DNA from: Bacillus sp. (in: firmicutes)
GTDB lineage: Bacteria; Bacillota; Bacilli; Bacillales; Cytobacillaceae
Assembly (NCBI GenBank): GCA_011524525.1
Contig: WTKE01000041.1
Location: 1-55,379, forward strand
Direction of reading: 5' to 3'
DNA: 55,379 bases
Below the pieces are notes generated by a model. The model was not told the DNA's origin and did no database searches. It saw only the letters and a list, made by a program, of their open reading frames with translations. Both the position numbers and the translations under genes were made by a program. Shown one piece after another: positions 18,575-28,612 of this stretch (its first letter is position 1; each line of letters starts with the position of its first letter).

Positions 18575-19081
18575 ATGAGCAAACATCGTGTTTCTAGACG
18601 TCAATTTTTAAACTACACTCTCACTGGTGTAGGCGGTTTCATGGCTGCTGGAATGCTTATGCCAATGGTTCGCTTTGCTGTTGATCCAGTATTGAAAGCG
18701 AGTGCAAGTGGGGATTTTATTCCTACTCCGCAAAAAATCAGTGAAATTACTGAGGAACCAACTCGAGTTGACTTTTCATTTGAACAACAAGATGCATGGT
18801 ACACTTCAGAAGTAACAAATACGGCATGGGTATACAAGGATGAAAATGGGGAGATCGTCGCTTTATCACCCGTGTGTAAGCATTTAGGCTGTGTGGTTGA
18901 CTGGAACACTGACAAAGCAAATCAAAATCGTTTTTATTGCCCTTGTCATGGTGGATTGTATGAAAAGGACGGGACGAACGTACCTGGTACACCACCGATT
19001 GCAAAACTTGATGTATATCCAACACAAGAAAAAGACGGCTTCCTACTTTTAGGAAAAGCCAAGCCAAGAGAGGAGGCGTAA
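18575..19081 (+). CDS. qcrA: Menaquinol:cytochrome c reductase Rieske iron-sulfur subunit
   Basis: Carries the 2Fe-2S cluster of the bc complex. The 168 residues begin with a twin-arginine-like R-R-Q-F-L and one membrane helix (about 15-37). The cluster motifs are C-K-H-L-G-C at 101-106 and C-P-C-H-G-G at 122-127; ligands Cys101, His103, Cys122, His125, with Cys106 and Cys124 as the disulfide pair. The ATG at 18575 follows GAGGGGGG; upstream in-frame starts lie before that site. First of three qcr genes, 3 bp before qcrB. Confidence 0.97.
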   Translation: MSKHRVSRRQFLNYTLTGVGGFMAAGMLMPMVRFAVDPVLKASASGDFIPTPQKISEITEEPTRVDFSFEQQDAWYTSEVTNTAWVYKDENGEIVALSPVCKHLGCVVDWNTDKANQNRFYCPCHGGLYEKDGTNVPGTPPIAKLDVYPTQEKDGFLLLGKAKPREEA

Positions 19082-19084
19082 TAG

Positions 19085-19759
19085 ATGTTAAACAAAATTT
19101 ATGATTGGGTAGATGAACGTTTAGATATTACGCCTTTGTGGCGCGACATTGCTGACCATGAAGTACCAGAGCATGTTAACCCTGCTCATCACTTCTCAGC
19201 GTTCGTGTACTGTTTTGGTGGTTTAACGTTCTTTGTTACTGTTATTCAAATCTTATCTGGTATGTTCCTAACTATGTATTATGTGCCAGATATTAAAAAT
19301 GCTTGGGAATCTGTCTATTACCTTCAAAATGAAGTGGCATTTGGACAAATTGTTCGCGGTATGCACCACTGGGGTGCTAGTCTTGTTATCGTTATGATGT
19401 TCTTACATACATTACGAGTATTTTTCCAAGGTGCGTATAAAAAGCCTCGTGAATTGAACTGGATTGTCGGAGTATTAATTTTCTTCGTTATGCTCGGTTT
19501 AGGATTCACTGGGTATTTATTGCCATGGGATATGAAAGCTCTATTTGCAACTAAGGTAGGGATAAAAATTGCTGAGTCAACACCACTTATCGGAGAACAA
19601 GTGAAGATCTTACTTGCTGGACACTCTGATATCGTAGGTGCTCAAACATTAACTCGTTTCTTTGCAATTCATGTATTCTTCTTACCTGGTGCTCTATTAG
19701 GATTAATGGGAGCTCACTTCTTAATGATTCGTAAGCAGGGTATCTCTGGACCATTGTAA
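19085..19759 (+). CDS. qcrB: Menaquinol:cytochrome c reductase cytochrome b subunit
   Basis: Membrane cytochrome b6-type subunit holding the two b hemes and the quinol sites. The 224 residues equal the B. subtilis length, with four hydrophobic helices and paired heme histidines, including H-H-W-G-A-S. Cys43 in V-Y-C-F-G-G corresponds to the cysteine that covalently binds an extra heme in b6-type complexes. Co-transcribed with qcrA and qcrC. Confidence 0.96.
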   Translation: MLNKIYDWVDERLDITPLWRDIADHEVPEHVNPAHHFSAFVYCFGGLTFFVTVIQILSGMFLTMYYVPDIKNAWESVYYLQNEVAFGQIVRGMHHWGASLVIVMMFLHTLRVFFQGAYKKPRELNWIVGVLIFFVMLGLGFTGYLLPWDMKALFATKVGIKIAESTPLIGEQVKILLAGHSDIVGAQTLTRFFAIHVFFLPGALLGLMGAHFLMIRKQGISGPL

Positions 19760-19815
19760 AAAATCTAAATGTAATCTATTGAAAGAGATTGATAAAAAAG
19801 GAGGGGGATTGTTGT

Positions 19816-20583
19816 ATGCATCGTGGAAAAGGTATGAAGTTCGTAGGTGATTCTCGTGTACCTGCAGAACGTAAACCGAATATTCCGAAAGACTACTCGG
19901 AATTTCCTGGCAAAACGGAAGCATTCTGGCCTAACTTCCTTCTCAAAGAATGGATGGTAGGGGCAGTTTTCCTTATTGGATATTTATGTTTAACTATTGC
20001 TCACCCATCTCCTTTAGAGAAAATGGCTGATCCAACAGATACGGCATATATTCCACTGCCAGACTGGTATTTCTTATTCTTATACCAATTGTTAAAGTAC
20101 AGCTATGCTTCGGGACCTTACAATGCTATTGGAGCATTTATTATCCCAGGTCTAGCATTTGGTGGTTTATTGTTAGCACCTTTTATCGACCGTGGACCTG
20201 AACGTCGTCCTTCTAAGCGTCCATTAGCAACTGGCTTTATGTTATTAGCTCTTGCAGCTATTACATTCTTAACTTGGGAATCTGTTGCAACACATGACTG
20301 GGAAGCTGCTAAAGCTCAAGGTCAAATTGTTGCTGAGGTTGAGTTTGATCAAGAGTCTGATGGCTATAAGCTTCTCGATCAAAATGGCTGCTTAGCATGT
20401 CATGGTGGCGATCTCGCAGGGGGAGGACCAAACCCTGCTTTAGTTGGTAATGAATTAACGGCTGATGAAGTTAAGGATATTGCTAAAAATGGTAGAGGAT
20501 CCATGCCTGCAGGAATTTTTAAAGGAACTGATGAAGAGTTAGAAGTTCTTGCAGAGTTTGTCTCTTCTCTTAAAAGTGAATAA
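19816..20583 (+). CDS. qcrC: Menaquinol:cytochrome c reductase cytochrome c subunit
   Basis: A fusion of the subunit IV-like membrane part (about 1-165, with three hydrophobic helices and P-D-W-Y-F-L-F-L-Y-Q-L) to a C-terminal cytochrome c domain. The heme site is C-L-A-C-H-G-G, and the Met of G-S-M-P-A-G is the likely axial ligand. Length 255 and the start M-H-R-G-K-G-M-K-F-V-G-D-S-R match B. subtilis. The ATG at 19816 follows GGAGGGGG; the frame is open to a TTG at 19789 upstream of that site. A terminator closes the operon. Confidence 0.97.
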   Translation: MHRGKGMKFVGDSRVPAERKPNIPKDYSEFPGKTEAFWPNFLLKEWMVGAVFLIGYLCLTIAHPSPLEKMADPTDTAYIPLPDWYFLFLYQLLKYSYASGPYNAIGAFIIPGLAFGGLLLAPFIDRGPERRPSKRPLATGFMLLALAAITFLTWESVATHDWEAAKAQGQIVAEVEFDQESDGYKLLDQNGCLACHGGDLAGGGPNPALVGNELTADEVKDIAKNGRGSMPAGIFKGTDEELEVLAEFVSSLKSE

Positions 20584-20591
20584 TAATCTGA

Positions 20592-20620
20592 GAGCTGGCA
20601 TAGTATATGTCAGCTTTTTT
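20592..20620 (+). terminator. Terminator of qcrABC
   Basis: A 10-bp stem (20593-20602 with 20606-20615, one G-U) followed by T. Confidence 0.8.
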
Positions 20621-20643
20621 CAAATGATAGTGAGGTGTGAAGG

Positions 20644-21240
20644 ATGAAGTGGATTTACTTTTTTTTAACCAATCGAATGATTCTTTGGCTCTTACTCCTA
20701 ATTAATGTTCTTGGAACCATCTATGCTTATTATTGGTATCGATATCAGCTAGCAGAAACACCACCGATTTTCTTAATATTTGTTCCGGACAGTCCAACCG
20801 CATGTTTATTTTTTGTTTTTGTATTAATGGCCTTTATACTAGGTAAAAATTGGCCTTTATTTGAGGCGTTAGCTATGGTGACCTTGTTTAAGTATGGAAT
20901 ATGGGCAGTCGTGATGAACTATCTTGTTTTAGTTGTTTCTGGAGAGTTAGATATGATTGGTTATATGCTCATGCTATCACATGGTGCAATGGCTTTACAG
21001 GGTTTATTATATGCGCCATTTTACCGATTTAAGGCTTGGCATTTAGTTGTAACGGGTATTTGGACATTACATAATGATGTGATAGATTATGTGTTTAAAA
21101 TGCTGCCTCGATATCATATGCTTGACGATTATATTCCTCAAATTGGCTATTTTACCTTTTGGCTAAGTATTGTATCATTAACGCTTGCTTATTGGTTTGT
21201 AGTAAGAGCGAACAGCAAGAAAATGGAACTGACATTTTGA
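20644..21240 (+). CDS. ypjA: Membrane protein YpjA, DUF1405
   Basis: A 198-residue integral membrane protein with about five to six hydrophobic segments and many aromatic residues. It matches YpjA of B. subtilis by position after qcrC and by its start M-K-W-I-Y-F-F-L. No catalytic motif is evident and its function is unknown. Charged and polar residues within helices (N-D-V-I-D-Y) may be functional. An AGGTG site lies 7 nt before the ATG. Confidence 0.85.
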   Translation: MKWIYFFLTNRMILWLLLLINVLGTIYAYYWYRYQLAETPPIFLIFVPDSPTACLFFVFVLMAFILGKNWPLFEALAMVTLFKYGIWAVVMNYLVLVVSGELDMIGYMLMLSHGAMALQGLLYAPFYRFKAWHLVVTGIWTLHNDVIDYVFKMLPRYHMLDDYIPQIGYFTFWLSIVSLTLAYWFVVRANSKKMELTF

Positions 21241-21319
21241 TCCTGCCTATTGGATAATTTCTGGTCTAACCTTGTCCTCCCTTACATAACATTTAATAGT
21301 ATAAAGAGGGGGGACAAGT

Positions 21320-22114
21320 ATGAAAGCAAGAGTTGTTATATTTATATGTATTTTGATTCTACTATTTCCTATAACGATACATGCAGATGAAAAGTCGCCT
21401 ATCGATAAGCTAAACTCAATCTCAGATGAGGCCTTGCAAATGGTGAGATCATCTCGATATGATGATGCACATAAGCTTCTCTTGTATTTCTCTGAAGAAT
21501 TCATTAGCATGGACCAAAGACCGTTTTCTATGGATGAATTACGGATTGTCACGGTTGCGCATAATGAGGCGTTAGAGGCAACAGCTAATGATTCAATGGA
21601 ACATTCGGAAATCGTAAATAAAGTAACCAAGTTCCGCCTAGTTATGGACGCCATTAATACAGGTCATCAACCTCTTTGGACTGAGATGGAAGGACAAGTG
21701 CTCATGGTATTCGGTGGTGTAAAAGAAGCGGTCAAGAGTGGGCATACAGAGAGGTTTCATGAGCAATTAAACTCTTTCCTTTCTTTATATCAAGTGATTT
21801 ACCCTAGTTTAAAACTTGATATTAGATCAGAGAAAGTCCAAAGACTTGATACAAAAATCAATTATATTGATCATTATCGACCGAAAATACTCTCCGAGGA
21901 AAGTAGTATGAAGGATTTAGATTCGATTGAAAGTGATTTAAAGAGTATTTTTGAAGGAATGACTGAAGATGAAGCGGACCCTTCCCTTTGGTGGGTTATT
22001 TTTACAACAGGAAGTATCATTGTTGCAACTTTATCTTATGTTGGGTTTAGAAAATATGCTGGTGAAAAAAATCAAAGGCGGGAGCAAAACCGCTCGAGAG
22101 AGCTAAAAGATTGA
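21320..22114 (+). CDS. ypjB: Sporulation protein YpjB
   Basis: A 264-residue protein with an N-terminal signal peptide (about 1-22, ending near A-D), a helical extracytoplasmic domain, and a single hydrophobic segment near 226-246 followed by a basic tail. This suits a membrane-anchored protein with its bulk outside. The family is annotated as sporulation-associated; the molecular role is unknown. The ATG follows GAGGGGGG. Its end overlaps the promoter of the next gene. Confidence 0.82.
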   Translation: MKARVVIFICILILLFPITIHADEKSPIDKLNSISDEALQMVRSSRYDDAHKLLLYFSEEFISMDQRPFSMDELRIVTVAHNEALEATANDSMEHSEIVNKVTKFRLVMDAINTGHQPLWTEMEGQVLMVFGGVKEAVKSGHTERFHEQLNSFLSLYQVIYPSLKLDIRSEKVQRLDTKINYIDHYRPKILSEESSMKDLDSIESDLKSIFEGMTEDEADPSLWWVIFTTGSIIVATLSYVGFRKYAGEKNQRREQNRSRELKD

Positions 22115-22139
22115 CATCAATTGTTGTCAATTATAAAAT
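22111..22139 (+). promoter_or_regulatory. Sigma-A promoter with inverted repeat, before the zinc peptidase gene
   Basis: TTGACA (22111-22116), 17-bp spacer, TAAAAT (22134-22139), overlapping the ypjB stop. TTGACA and TGTCAA (22125-22130) form a perfect 6-bp inverted repeat covering the -35 and spacer, a possible operator. Confidence 0.65.
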
Positions 22140-22174
22140 TGGGGTAACAACTTGTTTTGAATTGGAGGAACATA

Positions 22175-22855
22175 ATGACAACCCTTATTTACTTTGCTTT
22201 AATTATTTTGGTTCCACTTTGGGCTCAATTTAAAGTGAAGAGTGCTTACGCAAAATACTCTAAAGTAGCTTCTTCCTCCCATATTCGCGGAGCAGAGGTA
22301 GCACGTAAAATTTTAGATGCCAACGGTTTATATCATGTGGGTGTAGAGGAAACTCGTGGTCATTTAACCGATCATTATGATCCAAGAGTAAAAACAGTAA
22401 GACTTTCTTCCGAGAATTATCACGGTCACTCTGTTGCTGCTGCTGCCATCGCTGCACACGAGGTTGGACACGCGATTCAAGACGATCAGGATTATGCATT
22501 CTTACGCTTTAGACATGCATTAGTTCCTGTTGCGAATTTAGGCTCAAATCTATCTTGGATATTGATTATGGTTGGTATTTTCGCTCAAATTAGTGGATTA
22601 CTATTACTAGGAATCGTCTTCATGGCAGCAGCTGTTGTTTTCCAGGTTGTTACTCTGCCAGTAGAATTCAATGCTTCCAATCGTGCGATGGATCAAGTAG
22701 TTTCTATGGGGATCATTCGAAATGATGAGGAAAGAGAGACAAAACGCGTGCTAGATGCAGCGGCATTAACGTATGTTGCAGCAGCAGCAGTTGCTGTTCT
22801 TGAGTTAGTTCGTTTAGTCTTGATATATACAGGTATGGCAAGAAGTGAAGATTAA
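22175..22855 (+). CDS. Membrane zinc metallopeptidase, YugP family
   Basis: A 226-residue integral membrane protein with an N-terminal helix, the zinc motif H-E-V-G-H at 95-99, and two central plus one C-terminal hydrophobic segments. B. subtilis YugP has this architecture, but yugP lies elsewhere on that chromosome; here the gene is inserted between ypjB and ypjC. The ATG at 22175 follows TTGGAGGAA. Substrate unknown. It has its own promoter and shares a bidirectional terminator with ypjC. Confidence 0.88.
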   Translation: MTTLIYFALIILVPLWAQFKVKSAYAKYSKVASSSHIRGAEVARKILDANGLYHVGVEETRGHLTDHYDPRVKTVRLSSENYHGHSVAAAAIAAHEVGHAIQDDQDYAFLRFRHALVPVANLGSNLSWILIMVGIFAQISGLLLLGIVFMAAAVVFQVVTLPVEFNASNRAMDQVVSMGIIRNDEERETKRVLDAAALTYVAAAAVAVLELVRLVLIYTGMARSED

Positions 22856-22860
22856 ACAAA

Positions 22861-22885
22861 AAAACAGCCTATAGGCTGTTTTTTT
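22861..22885. terminator. Bidirectional terminator between the zinc peptidase gene and ypjC
   Basis: The palindrome AACAGCCTATAGGCTGTT (22863-22880) is flanked by A on the left and T on the right, so it can act in both directions. Confidence 0.88.
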
Positions 22886-23756
22886 AATGTTCGATGGGGC
22901 GTTTGTTTTCATCTAAAGTGAACCCCTCTCCCAATACATCATGTACCATTGTAACGGAAACAAATGCGTGAGGGTCCACTGAAGTAATGACTCGTTTTAA
23001 TAAGACGATTTCGTTTCGACCAACAACGCAATAAAGAACTTCCTTTTCTTGCTTAGAATAAGAACCATGGCCTTTTAGAACGGTAACACCTCGTTCCATT
23101 TCGGTCATAATTTTGTCTGCAATTTCTTGGTTTTTTTCAGAAATAATGATGGCACCTCTAGCAGAATAAGCCCCTTCTTGCATGAAATCAATGACTCTAG
23201 CACCAACAAATACGGCTACGAGGGTGTACATTGCTTCTTGATAGGTTAAGTAGAAAATTAGGGATAGCGTAATAACCACCACATCAAATAAAAACATCGT
23301 TTTCCCCATGCTCCAGCCGATGTATTTATGGACAAGACGAGCAATAATATCTACGCCACCAGTCGTTCCACCGAAGCGAAAGATAATTCCTAAACCAACA
23401 CCGATAAACACACCAGCAAACAGAGCAGCAAGAGTTAAGTCGTCTTTTAGTGGCATATTGATTTGGTAGCGTTGAAAGATCCATAAAAACACTGAGACTG
23501 CAAGTGTACCAATAAGTGTATAATAAAAGACATTTCTTCCTAATAATCGCCAGCCAATAATAAATAAAGGAATGTTTAAGAGGAGATTTGTGTAGGAAGG
23601 ATCTAGACTAAATAAAAAATATAGTAATAAGGTTATACCTGTAAAACCACCTTCAGCTAGATTGTTTTGCATATTAAAATGAACGATACCAAAGGAAAAG
23701 ATAGCGGAACCAAGTAGAATAAAGAAGATATTCTTTAGTTTAAGTGTAAAAAGCAT
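22884..23756 (-). CDS. ypjC: YitT-family membrane protein YpjC
   Basis: A 290-residue membrane protein with five to six hydrophobic segments in the first 190 residues (G-x-T-G-I-T-L-L and G-G-T-T-G-G-V-D-I-I-A motifs of the YitT/DUF161 family). A C-terminal soluble DUF2179 domain follows (I-I-S-E-K-N-Q-E-I-A-D-K-I onward). Transport substrate unknown. Start is preceded by GTGAGGTC on the minus strand. Position next to ypjD matches B. subtilis ypjC. It is the only minus-strand gene in the first 41 kb. The 228 bp upstream hold the ypjD promoter region. Confidence 0.88.
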   Translation of the reverse strand: MLFTLKLKNIFFILLGSAIFSFGIVHFNMQNNLAEGGFTGITLLLYFLFSLDPSYTNLLLNIPLFIIGWRLLGRNVFYYTLIGTLAVSVFLWIFQRYQINMPLKDDLTLAALFAGVFIGVGLGIIFRFGGTTGGVDIIARLVHKYIGWSMGKTMFLFDVVVITLSLIFYLTYQEAMYTLVAVFVGARVIDFMQEGAYSARGAIIISEKNQEIADKIMTEMERGVTVLKGHGSYSKQEKEVLYCVVGRNEIVLLKRVITSVDPHAFVSVTMVHDVLGEGFTLDENKRPIEH

Positions 23757-23896
23757 GCAATTGACCTCACTTTATAAACGGAAATTTTTAGCTATTTCTA
23801 TTAATGCGTTTCTAATTATAAGGGAAATTAAAGTTTAAACGCAATATCATAGCTATTCCTCATCAGAATCTGATGGAGCGAACCTTATCAAAATAT

Positions 23897-23925
23897 TTGT
23901 AAATAGTGGTCCTTTTAGCTAACAT
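23897..23925 (+). promoter_or_regulatory. Candidate promoter of the ypjD-birA operon
   Basis: TTGTAA (23897-23902), 17-bp spacer, TAACAT (23920-23925). Each hexamer matches four of six. Confidence 0.4.
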
Positions 23926-23984
23926 TGTAATAATAAGGTGTAGAGAAAAATGGCTGCACACGATATGATATGAGGTGAATACCT

Positions 23985-24329
23985 TTGGAAAACAGTAATA
24001 AGACAATAAAGCAATTGCAAGAAGAGGTAGATACATACATTGGCCAGTTTAAAGAAGGTTATTTTAGTCCACTTGCAATGCTTGCAAGAATGACAGAAGA
24101 GCTTGGTGAACTATCTCGAGAAGTAAATCATTATTATGGTGAAAAACCAAAGAAGGCATCTGAGAAGGAAAATACGATTGAAGAAGAACTTGGAGACATG
24201 TTATTTGTTCTCATTTGCTTTGCAAACTCACTCAATATTGATTTAGAAGAAGCACATAACCGTGTAATGGAGAAGTTTAATACACGAGATAAAAATCGAT
24301 GGACAAGAATTGAAACGGAAGGGGAATAA
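23985..24329 (+). CDS. ypjD: MazG-like nucleotide pyrophosphohydrolase YpjD
   Basis: A 114-residue all-helical protein of the MazG/dUTPase-like fold. It shows the E-E-L-G-E-L-S-R-E-V and E-E-E-L-G-D-M-L-F-V-L helices, whose acidic residues bind magnesium. It is expected to hydrolyse an NTP to NMP and pyrophosphate; the true substrate is unknown. The TTG start follows GAGGTGA. Two bases separate its stop from the dapB start, and it heads a run of seven tightly packed genes to birA. Confidence 0.9.
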   Translation: MENSNKTIKQLQEEVDTYIGQFKEGYFSPLAMLARMTEELGELSREVNHYYGEKPKKASEKENTIEEELGDMLFVLICFANSLNIDLEEAHNRVMEKFNTRDKNRWTRIETEGE

Positions 24330-24331
24330 TT

Positions 24332-25129
24332 GTGGAAAAGATTAAAGTGGTAGTTGCAGGACCTCGTGGGAGAATGGGTTCTGAGGCGGTAAAGCTTGTT
24401 ATGAATACTGAGGAATATGAGCTTGTTGGAGCAATAGACTATAAGAATAATGGAATGAAGCTTAGTGATATTGGGTTTCCCTCTGCGGATGCCCATATAT
24501 TTACGGAAATTGAAGAATGCTTTAATACAGTAAAACCTGATGTGTTAATTGATTTAACAACACCTGAATTTGGAATGTACCATGCAAAAACCGCTCTTCT
24601 ACATGGGGTTAGACCGGTTGTTGGTACGACTGGTTTTTCTGATGATAACTTAAAAGAATTAGAACGTCTTTGTGATGACCAAAAAAGAGGATGCATTATT
24701 GCCCCAAACTTTGCGTTAGGGGCTGTATTAATGATGAAATTTGCGCGTCTAGCAGGTAGATATTTTCAGGATGTCGAGATTATAGAGTTACATCATGATC
24801 AAAAACTAGATGCACCATCGGGAACTGCTATGAAAACTGCACAGATGATTGCAGAAGTTAGGGATCGTAAAGAGCAAGGGCATCCAAACGAAAAAGAAAC
24901 GTTGTCTGGTGCTAGAGGAGCAAATTTTGAGGGAATGCATCTTCATTCTGTTCGTCTACCAGGGTTAATTGCTCATCAACAAGTCATGTTTGGTTCATCA
25001 GGTCAAACTCTTTCCATTCGTCATGATTCATATAATCGTGAGTCGTTTATGTCAGGTGTAAAGTTGGCAGTTGACTCAGTGATGAAGGTTAATGTGTTTG
25101 TTTATGGCTTAGAAAATATAATCGAATAA
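24332..25129 (+). CDS. dapB: 4-hydroxy-tetrahydrodipicolinate reductase
   Basis: NAD(P)H-dependent step of lysine, diaminopimelate and dipicolinate synthesis, needed for cell wall and spore core. The 265 residues have the Rossmann motif [10 protein letters not shown], the V-G-T-T-G-F loop and the catalytic [15 protein letters not shown]. The GTG at 24332 is 7 nt after AAGGGG. Length compares with 267 in B. subtilis. Confidence 0.97.
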   Translation: MEKIKVVVAGPRGRMGSEAVKLVMNTEEYELVGAIDYKNNGMKLSDIGFPSADAHIFTEIEECFNTVKPDVLIDLTTPEFGMYHAKTALLHGVRPVVGTTGFSDDNLKELERLCDDQKRGCIIAPNFALGAVLMMKFARLAGRYFQDVEIIELHHDQKLDAPSGTAMKTAQMIAEVRDRKEQGHPNEKETLSGARGANFEGMHLHSVRLPGLIAHQQVMFGSSGQTLSIRHDSYNRESFMSGVKLAVDSVMKVNVFVYGLENIIE

Positions 25130-25146
25130 CTAGGAGGGGAATTATC

Positions 25147-25569
25147 TTGAACATTGCCTTAATTGCTCATGATAATAAAAAGGATGAGTTAGTGCGTTTT
25201 GCAATCGCCTATAAAGATATTTTCAGGGAGCATACCTTGTTTGCAACAGGAACAACTGGCCTGAGAATTATGGAAGCAACGGGATTGTCGATTCAGCGAT
25301 TTCAGTCAGGACCACTTGGTGGGGACCAAGAGATTGGGGCAATGATCGCTAAAAATTCAATGGATATGGTGTTTTTCTTTAGAGACCCCCTTACGGCACA
25401 ACCGCATGAACCGGATGTGACCGCGTTAGTACGCCTCTGTGATGTGTATGCCATTCCGTTAGCAACTAATATTGGAACGGCGGAAGTACTAATAAAAGGA
25501 CTCGAACGAGGTGATCTTGCTTGGAGAGACATCATCCATCAAGAACAGGGTGAGGGCAATGACAAATAA
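25147..25569 (+). CDS. mgsA: Methylglyoxal synthase
   Basis: Converts dihydroxyacetone phosphate to methylglyoxal and phosphate, a bypass that relieves sugar phosphate stress. The 140 residues include I-A-H-D near the N-terminus, the phosphate loop T-G-T-T-G and the catalytic aspartate in G-P-L-G-G-D (residue 60). The TTG start follows TAGGAGGGG. Next to bshB1 and bshA this pairing makes sense because bacillithiol detoxifies methylglyoxal. It overlaps bshB1 by 11 bp. Confidence 0.95.
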   Translation: MNIALIAHDNKKDELVRFAIAYKDIFREHTLFATGTTGLRIMEATGLSIQRFQSGPLGGDQEIGAMIAKNSMDMVFFFRDPLTAQPHEPDVTALVRLCDVYAIPLATNIGTAEVLIKGLERGDLAWRDIIHQEQGEGNDK

Positions 25570-26266
25570 GATACATATCCTATCCTTTGGGGCACATGCT
25601 GATGATGTAGAAATCGGCATGGGTGGAACAATTGCGAAATACACCTCTGAGGGGAAAACAGTGGTGATTTGTGATTTAACAAAAGCTGAGCTATCAAGTA
25701 ACGGAACGGTAGAACTTCGCCAAAAAGAAGCGAAGAAAGCAGCTGACATTCTCGGTGTAAAAGAACGAATCACATTAAATTTTCCTGATCGAGGATTATT
25801 ATTAACAGAGGAAGCGATTCGTCAAGTCGCTCATATCATTAGGATGTATCGACCGGATATTGTTTTTGTTCCTTATGAAAAAGATCGTCACCCTGATCAT
25901 GGAAACTGTGCGAGAATTGTGGAAGAAGCCTTTTTTTCTGCCGGAATTCAAAAGTTTCAGACAGGGTTCGATGACATGGCCTATCGTCCTAAGCAGCTTT
26001 ACTACTATATGATTAACGGATTTTCTACTCCTGATTTCGTTGTCGATGTGTCGATGATGTATGAAAGGAAAAAAGAAAGTTTAGAGGCATATAAAAGTCA
26101 GTTTACAAAGCAAGCGGATAGTGTAGACACGCCGTTAACGAATAATTATATTCCAGCTTTGGAGGCAAGGGAGCGTTTATTTGGTAAAGAAGTTGGAACT
26201 CTTTACGCAGAAGGTTTTAAAGTGAGGGCTCCCATTCTACTCAATCGTGATTTACTAGGAGAATAA
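25559..26266 (+). CDS. bshB1: Bacillithiol biosynthesis deacetylase BshB1
   Basis: Removes acetate from GlcNAc-malate in bacillithiol synthesis. The 235-residue LmbE/PIG-L fold protein has the zinc motif A-H-A-D-D-V-E at 12-18 and the second site R-H-P-D-H. ATG 25559 lies within the end of mgsA after GGGTGAGGG; frame extension to 25511 would overlap mgsA far more and has no support. It is two bases from bshA, which makes its substrate. Confidence 0.94.
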   Translation: MTNKIHILSFGAHADDVEIGMGGTIAKYTSEGKTVVICDLTKAELSSNGTVELRQKEAKKAADILGVKERITLNFPDRGLLLTEEAIRQVAHIIRMYRPDIVFVPYEKDRHPDHGNCARIVEEAFFSAGIQKFQTGFDDMAYRPKQLYYYMINGFSTPDFVVDVSMMYERKKESLEAYKSQFTKQADSVDTPLTNNYIPALEARERLFGKEVGTLYAEGFKVRAPILLNRDLLGE

Positions 26267-26268
26267 CA

Positions 26269-27429
26269 ATGAATAAAAAAATGAAAATAGGTATTACCTG
26301 TTATCCAACAGTAGGGGGATCGGGAGTCATTGCTACCGAGCTGGGGAAAATGCTGGCAGAAAATGGGCATGAGATTCATTTCATATCTTCAAGCCTCCCA
26401 TTTCGGTTAAATAGGATGTACCATAATGTGTATTACCATCAAGTAGAGGTAAATCAATACTCGGTCTTTCAATATCCGCCCTATGATATTGCTCTAGCTA
26501 GTAAAATGGCGGAGGTTATTAACCGTGAAGAGTTGGACCTTCTTCATGTCCATTATGCAATTCCTCACGCTGTTTGTGCCATTTTAGCAAAGCAAATGAG
26601 TGGAAGAGATGTAAAGATTGTAACCACACTACACGGTACCGACATTACTGTTTTGGGGTATGATCCGTCTTTAACGGATGCCATTCGATTCGGAATTGAA
26701 AAATCAGATATTGTTACAGCTGTGTCAAAATCCTTAATTAGTCAGACATACGACCTTATAAATCCTGACAAAACAATTGAAACGGTTTATAACTTTATTG
26801 ATGATCGAGTTTATAATAGATCAGATTCCTCTCATCTAAAAGACGAGTATGGTATACATCCTGAAGAAAAGGTAATCATTCATGTATCTAATTTTAGACC
26901 AGTGAAAAGGGTCCAGGATGTTGTTCGTACATTTGAGAAGATTACAAAAGGAATTCCAGCTAAGCTTTTACTTGTAGGCGATGGACCAGAAATGACAGTC
27001 GTTTGTAAACTAGTTAAAAAGCTAAATATCGGAGACAAAGTGTTGTTTCTAGGAAAACAAGATAGTGTAGAGGAGCTATATTCAATTAGTGACCTCATGC
27101 TTTTATTATCTGAAAAAGAAAGCTTTGGATTAGTTGCATTAGAAGCTATGGCTTGCGGTGTCCCATGTATCGGAACGAATGTAGGAGGCATCCCTGAAGT
27201 AATCGACCATGGTCAAAGTGGCTATATTTGTGAACTTGGTGATATTGAGGATATGTCTGATAAAGCAATTGACCTTTTGCAAAATTCAGAGAAGCATCAG
27301 GAATTCTCAGAAGCCTCTGTTAAGCTTGTAAGAGAGAAATTCCAAGCGACGACAATCGTAAAGCAATATGAAGACTTATATAAAAGTTTATTGCAAAGCG
27401 GTGAAAAATCATATGAAAGAACCCTTTAA
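26269..27429 (+). CDS. bshA: N-acetyl-alpha-D-glucosaminyl L-malate synthase BshA
   Basis: GT4 glycosyltransferase that joins UDP-GlcNAc to L-malate, the first step of bacillithiol synthesis. The 386 residues show [13 protein letters not shown] at the N-domain and [12 protein letters not shown] in the C-domain, the E-x7-E nucleotide-sugar motif. The start follows GGAGAA. It overlaps cca by 17 bp. Confidence 0.95.
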   Translation: MNKKMKIGITCYPTVGGSGVIATELGKMLAENGHEIHFISSSLPFRLNRMYHNVYYHQVEVNQYSVFQYPPYDIALASKMAEVINREELDLLHVHYAIPHAVCAILAKQMSGRDVKIVTTLHGTDITVLGYDPSLTDAIRFGIEKSDIVTAVSKSLISQTYDLINPDKTIETVYNFIDDRVYNRSDSSHLKDEYGIHPEEKVIIHVSNFRPVKRVQDVVRTFEKITKGIPAKLLLVGDGPEMTVVCKLVKKLNIGDKVLFLGKQDSVEELYSISDLMLLLSEKESFGLVALEAMACGVPCIGTNVGGIPEVIDHGQSGYICELGDIEDMSDKAIDLLQNSEKHQEFSEASVKLVREKFQATTIVKQYEDLYKSLLQSGEKSYERTL

Positions 27430-28612
27430 GTCAGCGATTCCAGTCCTTGAGTTAATTGAAAAAGCAGGGTTTAAAGCATACTTTGTGGGAGGCTCCGTAC
27501 GAGATTATATACTTGGTCTTCCAATCAATGACATTGATATTGCATCATCTGCGACACCAAGTGAAATTAAAGCGATTTTCCCAAAAACTATTGACCTTGG
27601 AATTGAGCATGGTACGGTCATGATTTTATACAAGACCCATTCGTATGAAATTACGACCTTTCGTTCTGAGACAGATTATATTGATTATCGTAGGCCAACT
27701 TCCGTAACTTTTATTCGATCCATTGAAGAAGACCTTGCAAGGCGTGATTTTACGATGAATGCTGTCGCAATGAATCGTTTGGGGGAGATACTTGATCCTT
27801 TTGGAGGAAAAATAGATATCGAAGCTAAAACAATACGTACCGTAGGAATAGCCAGTGAGCGCTTTTCGGAGGATGCGCTACGTATCCTAAGAGGAATTAG
27901 GTTTGTTAGCAAGCTTTCTTTTGTATTAGATCCTGATACATTCCAAGGAATAAAGGATCATAAACACTTGCTTTCACATATTGCCGTTGAAAGGATTGCA
28001 GCCGAATTAGATAAACTGCTTAGTGGAGCTCATGCGTCTCAAGGAATTCAATTGTTAATAGAAACAGAAATACATAAATACATACCGGGTTTACACGATA
28101 AGAAAGCGGCATTGTTGCAGCTATCCCAACTCCCGATTCAATCATTATCCATTGATGAAAAATGGGCTTTATTTTCACATCTCATACAAAAAGGTGAAAA
28201 AGAAATCAAACAATTCTTTGGCGGATTAAGGTTCTCAAATAAAAGAATTCAACAGATTGCTCATTTGGCGAAATGGCTAAGTGAACGTGCAAGAAATAAC
28301 TGGTCAATCGAGTCCGTATATGCTTCTGGAGATGAGACGGCGCTTCAAGTGGAGAAGGTTTTCCAAACTTACACAAGGAAGGTTGATACCCTTGCTTTTG
28401 ACAACCTCCAGACAATCATTGAAGATCTTCCTATTCATTCTTTGGCAGATGTGAAAGTTTCAGGATCAGATCTAATTCAATGGAAACAGAAAAATGCAGG
28501 GCCATGGGTGAAGAAAATACTTAAGGATATTGAAGCAGAAATTCTCCATGGTAGACTCGAGAATAAAAATGAGGTTATAAAAGAGTGGGTGACAAAATGC
28601 AGTCTGAATTAA
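27413..28612 (+). CDS. cca: CCA-adding tRNA nucleotidyltransferase
   Basis: Adds or repairs the 3' CCA of tRNAs. The 399 residues belong to the class II family: G-G-S-V-R-D at 26-31 and the metal aspartates D40 and D42 in N-D-I-D-I, then R-R-D-F-T-M-N-A and the [12 protein letters not shown] helix. ATG 27413 follows GCGGTGAAA and gives the family N-terminus; an ATG at 27368 within bshA is rejected. It overlaps birA by 16 bp. Confidence 0.95.
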   Translation: MKEPFKSAIPVLELIEKAGFKAYFVGGSVRDYILGLPINDIDIASSATPSEIKAIFPKTIDLGIEHGTVMILYKTHSYEITTFRSETDYIDYRRPTSVTFIRSIEEDLARRDFTMNAVAMNRLGEILDPFGGKIDIEAKTIRTVGIASERFSEDALRILRGIRFVSKLSFVLDPDTFQGIKDHKHLLSHIAVERIAAELDKLLSGAHASQGIQLLIETEIHKYIPGLHDKKAALLQLSQLPIQSLSIDEKWALFSHLIQKGEKEIKQFFGGLRFSNKRIQQIAHLAKWLSERARNNWSIESVYASGDETALQVEKVFQTYTRKVDTLAFDNLQTIIEDLPIHSLADVKVSGSDLIQWKQKNAGPWVKKILKDIEAEILHGRLENKNEVIKEWVTKCSLN

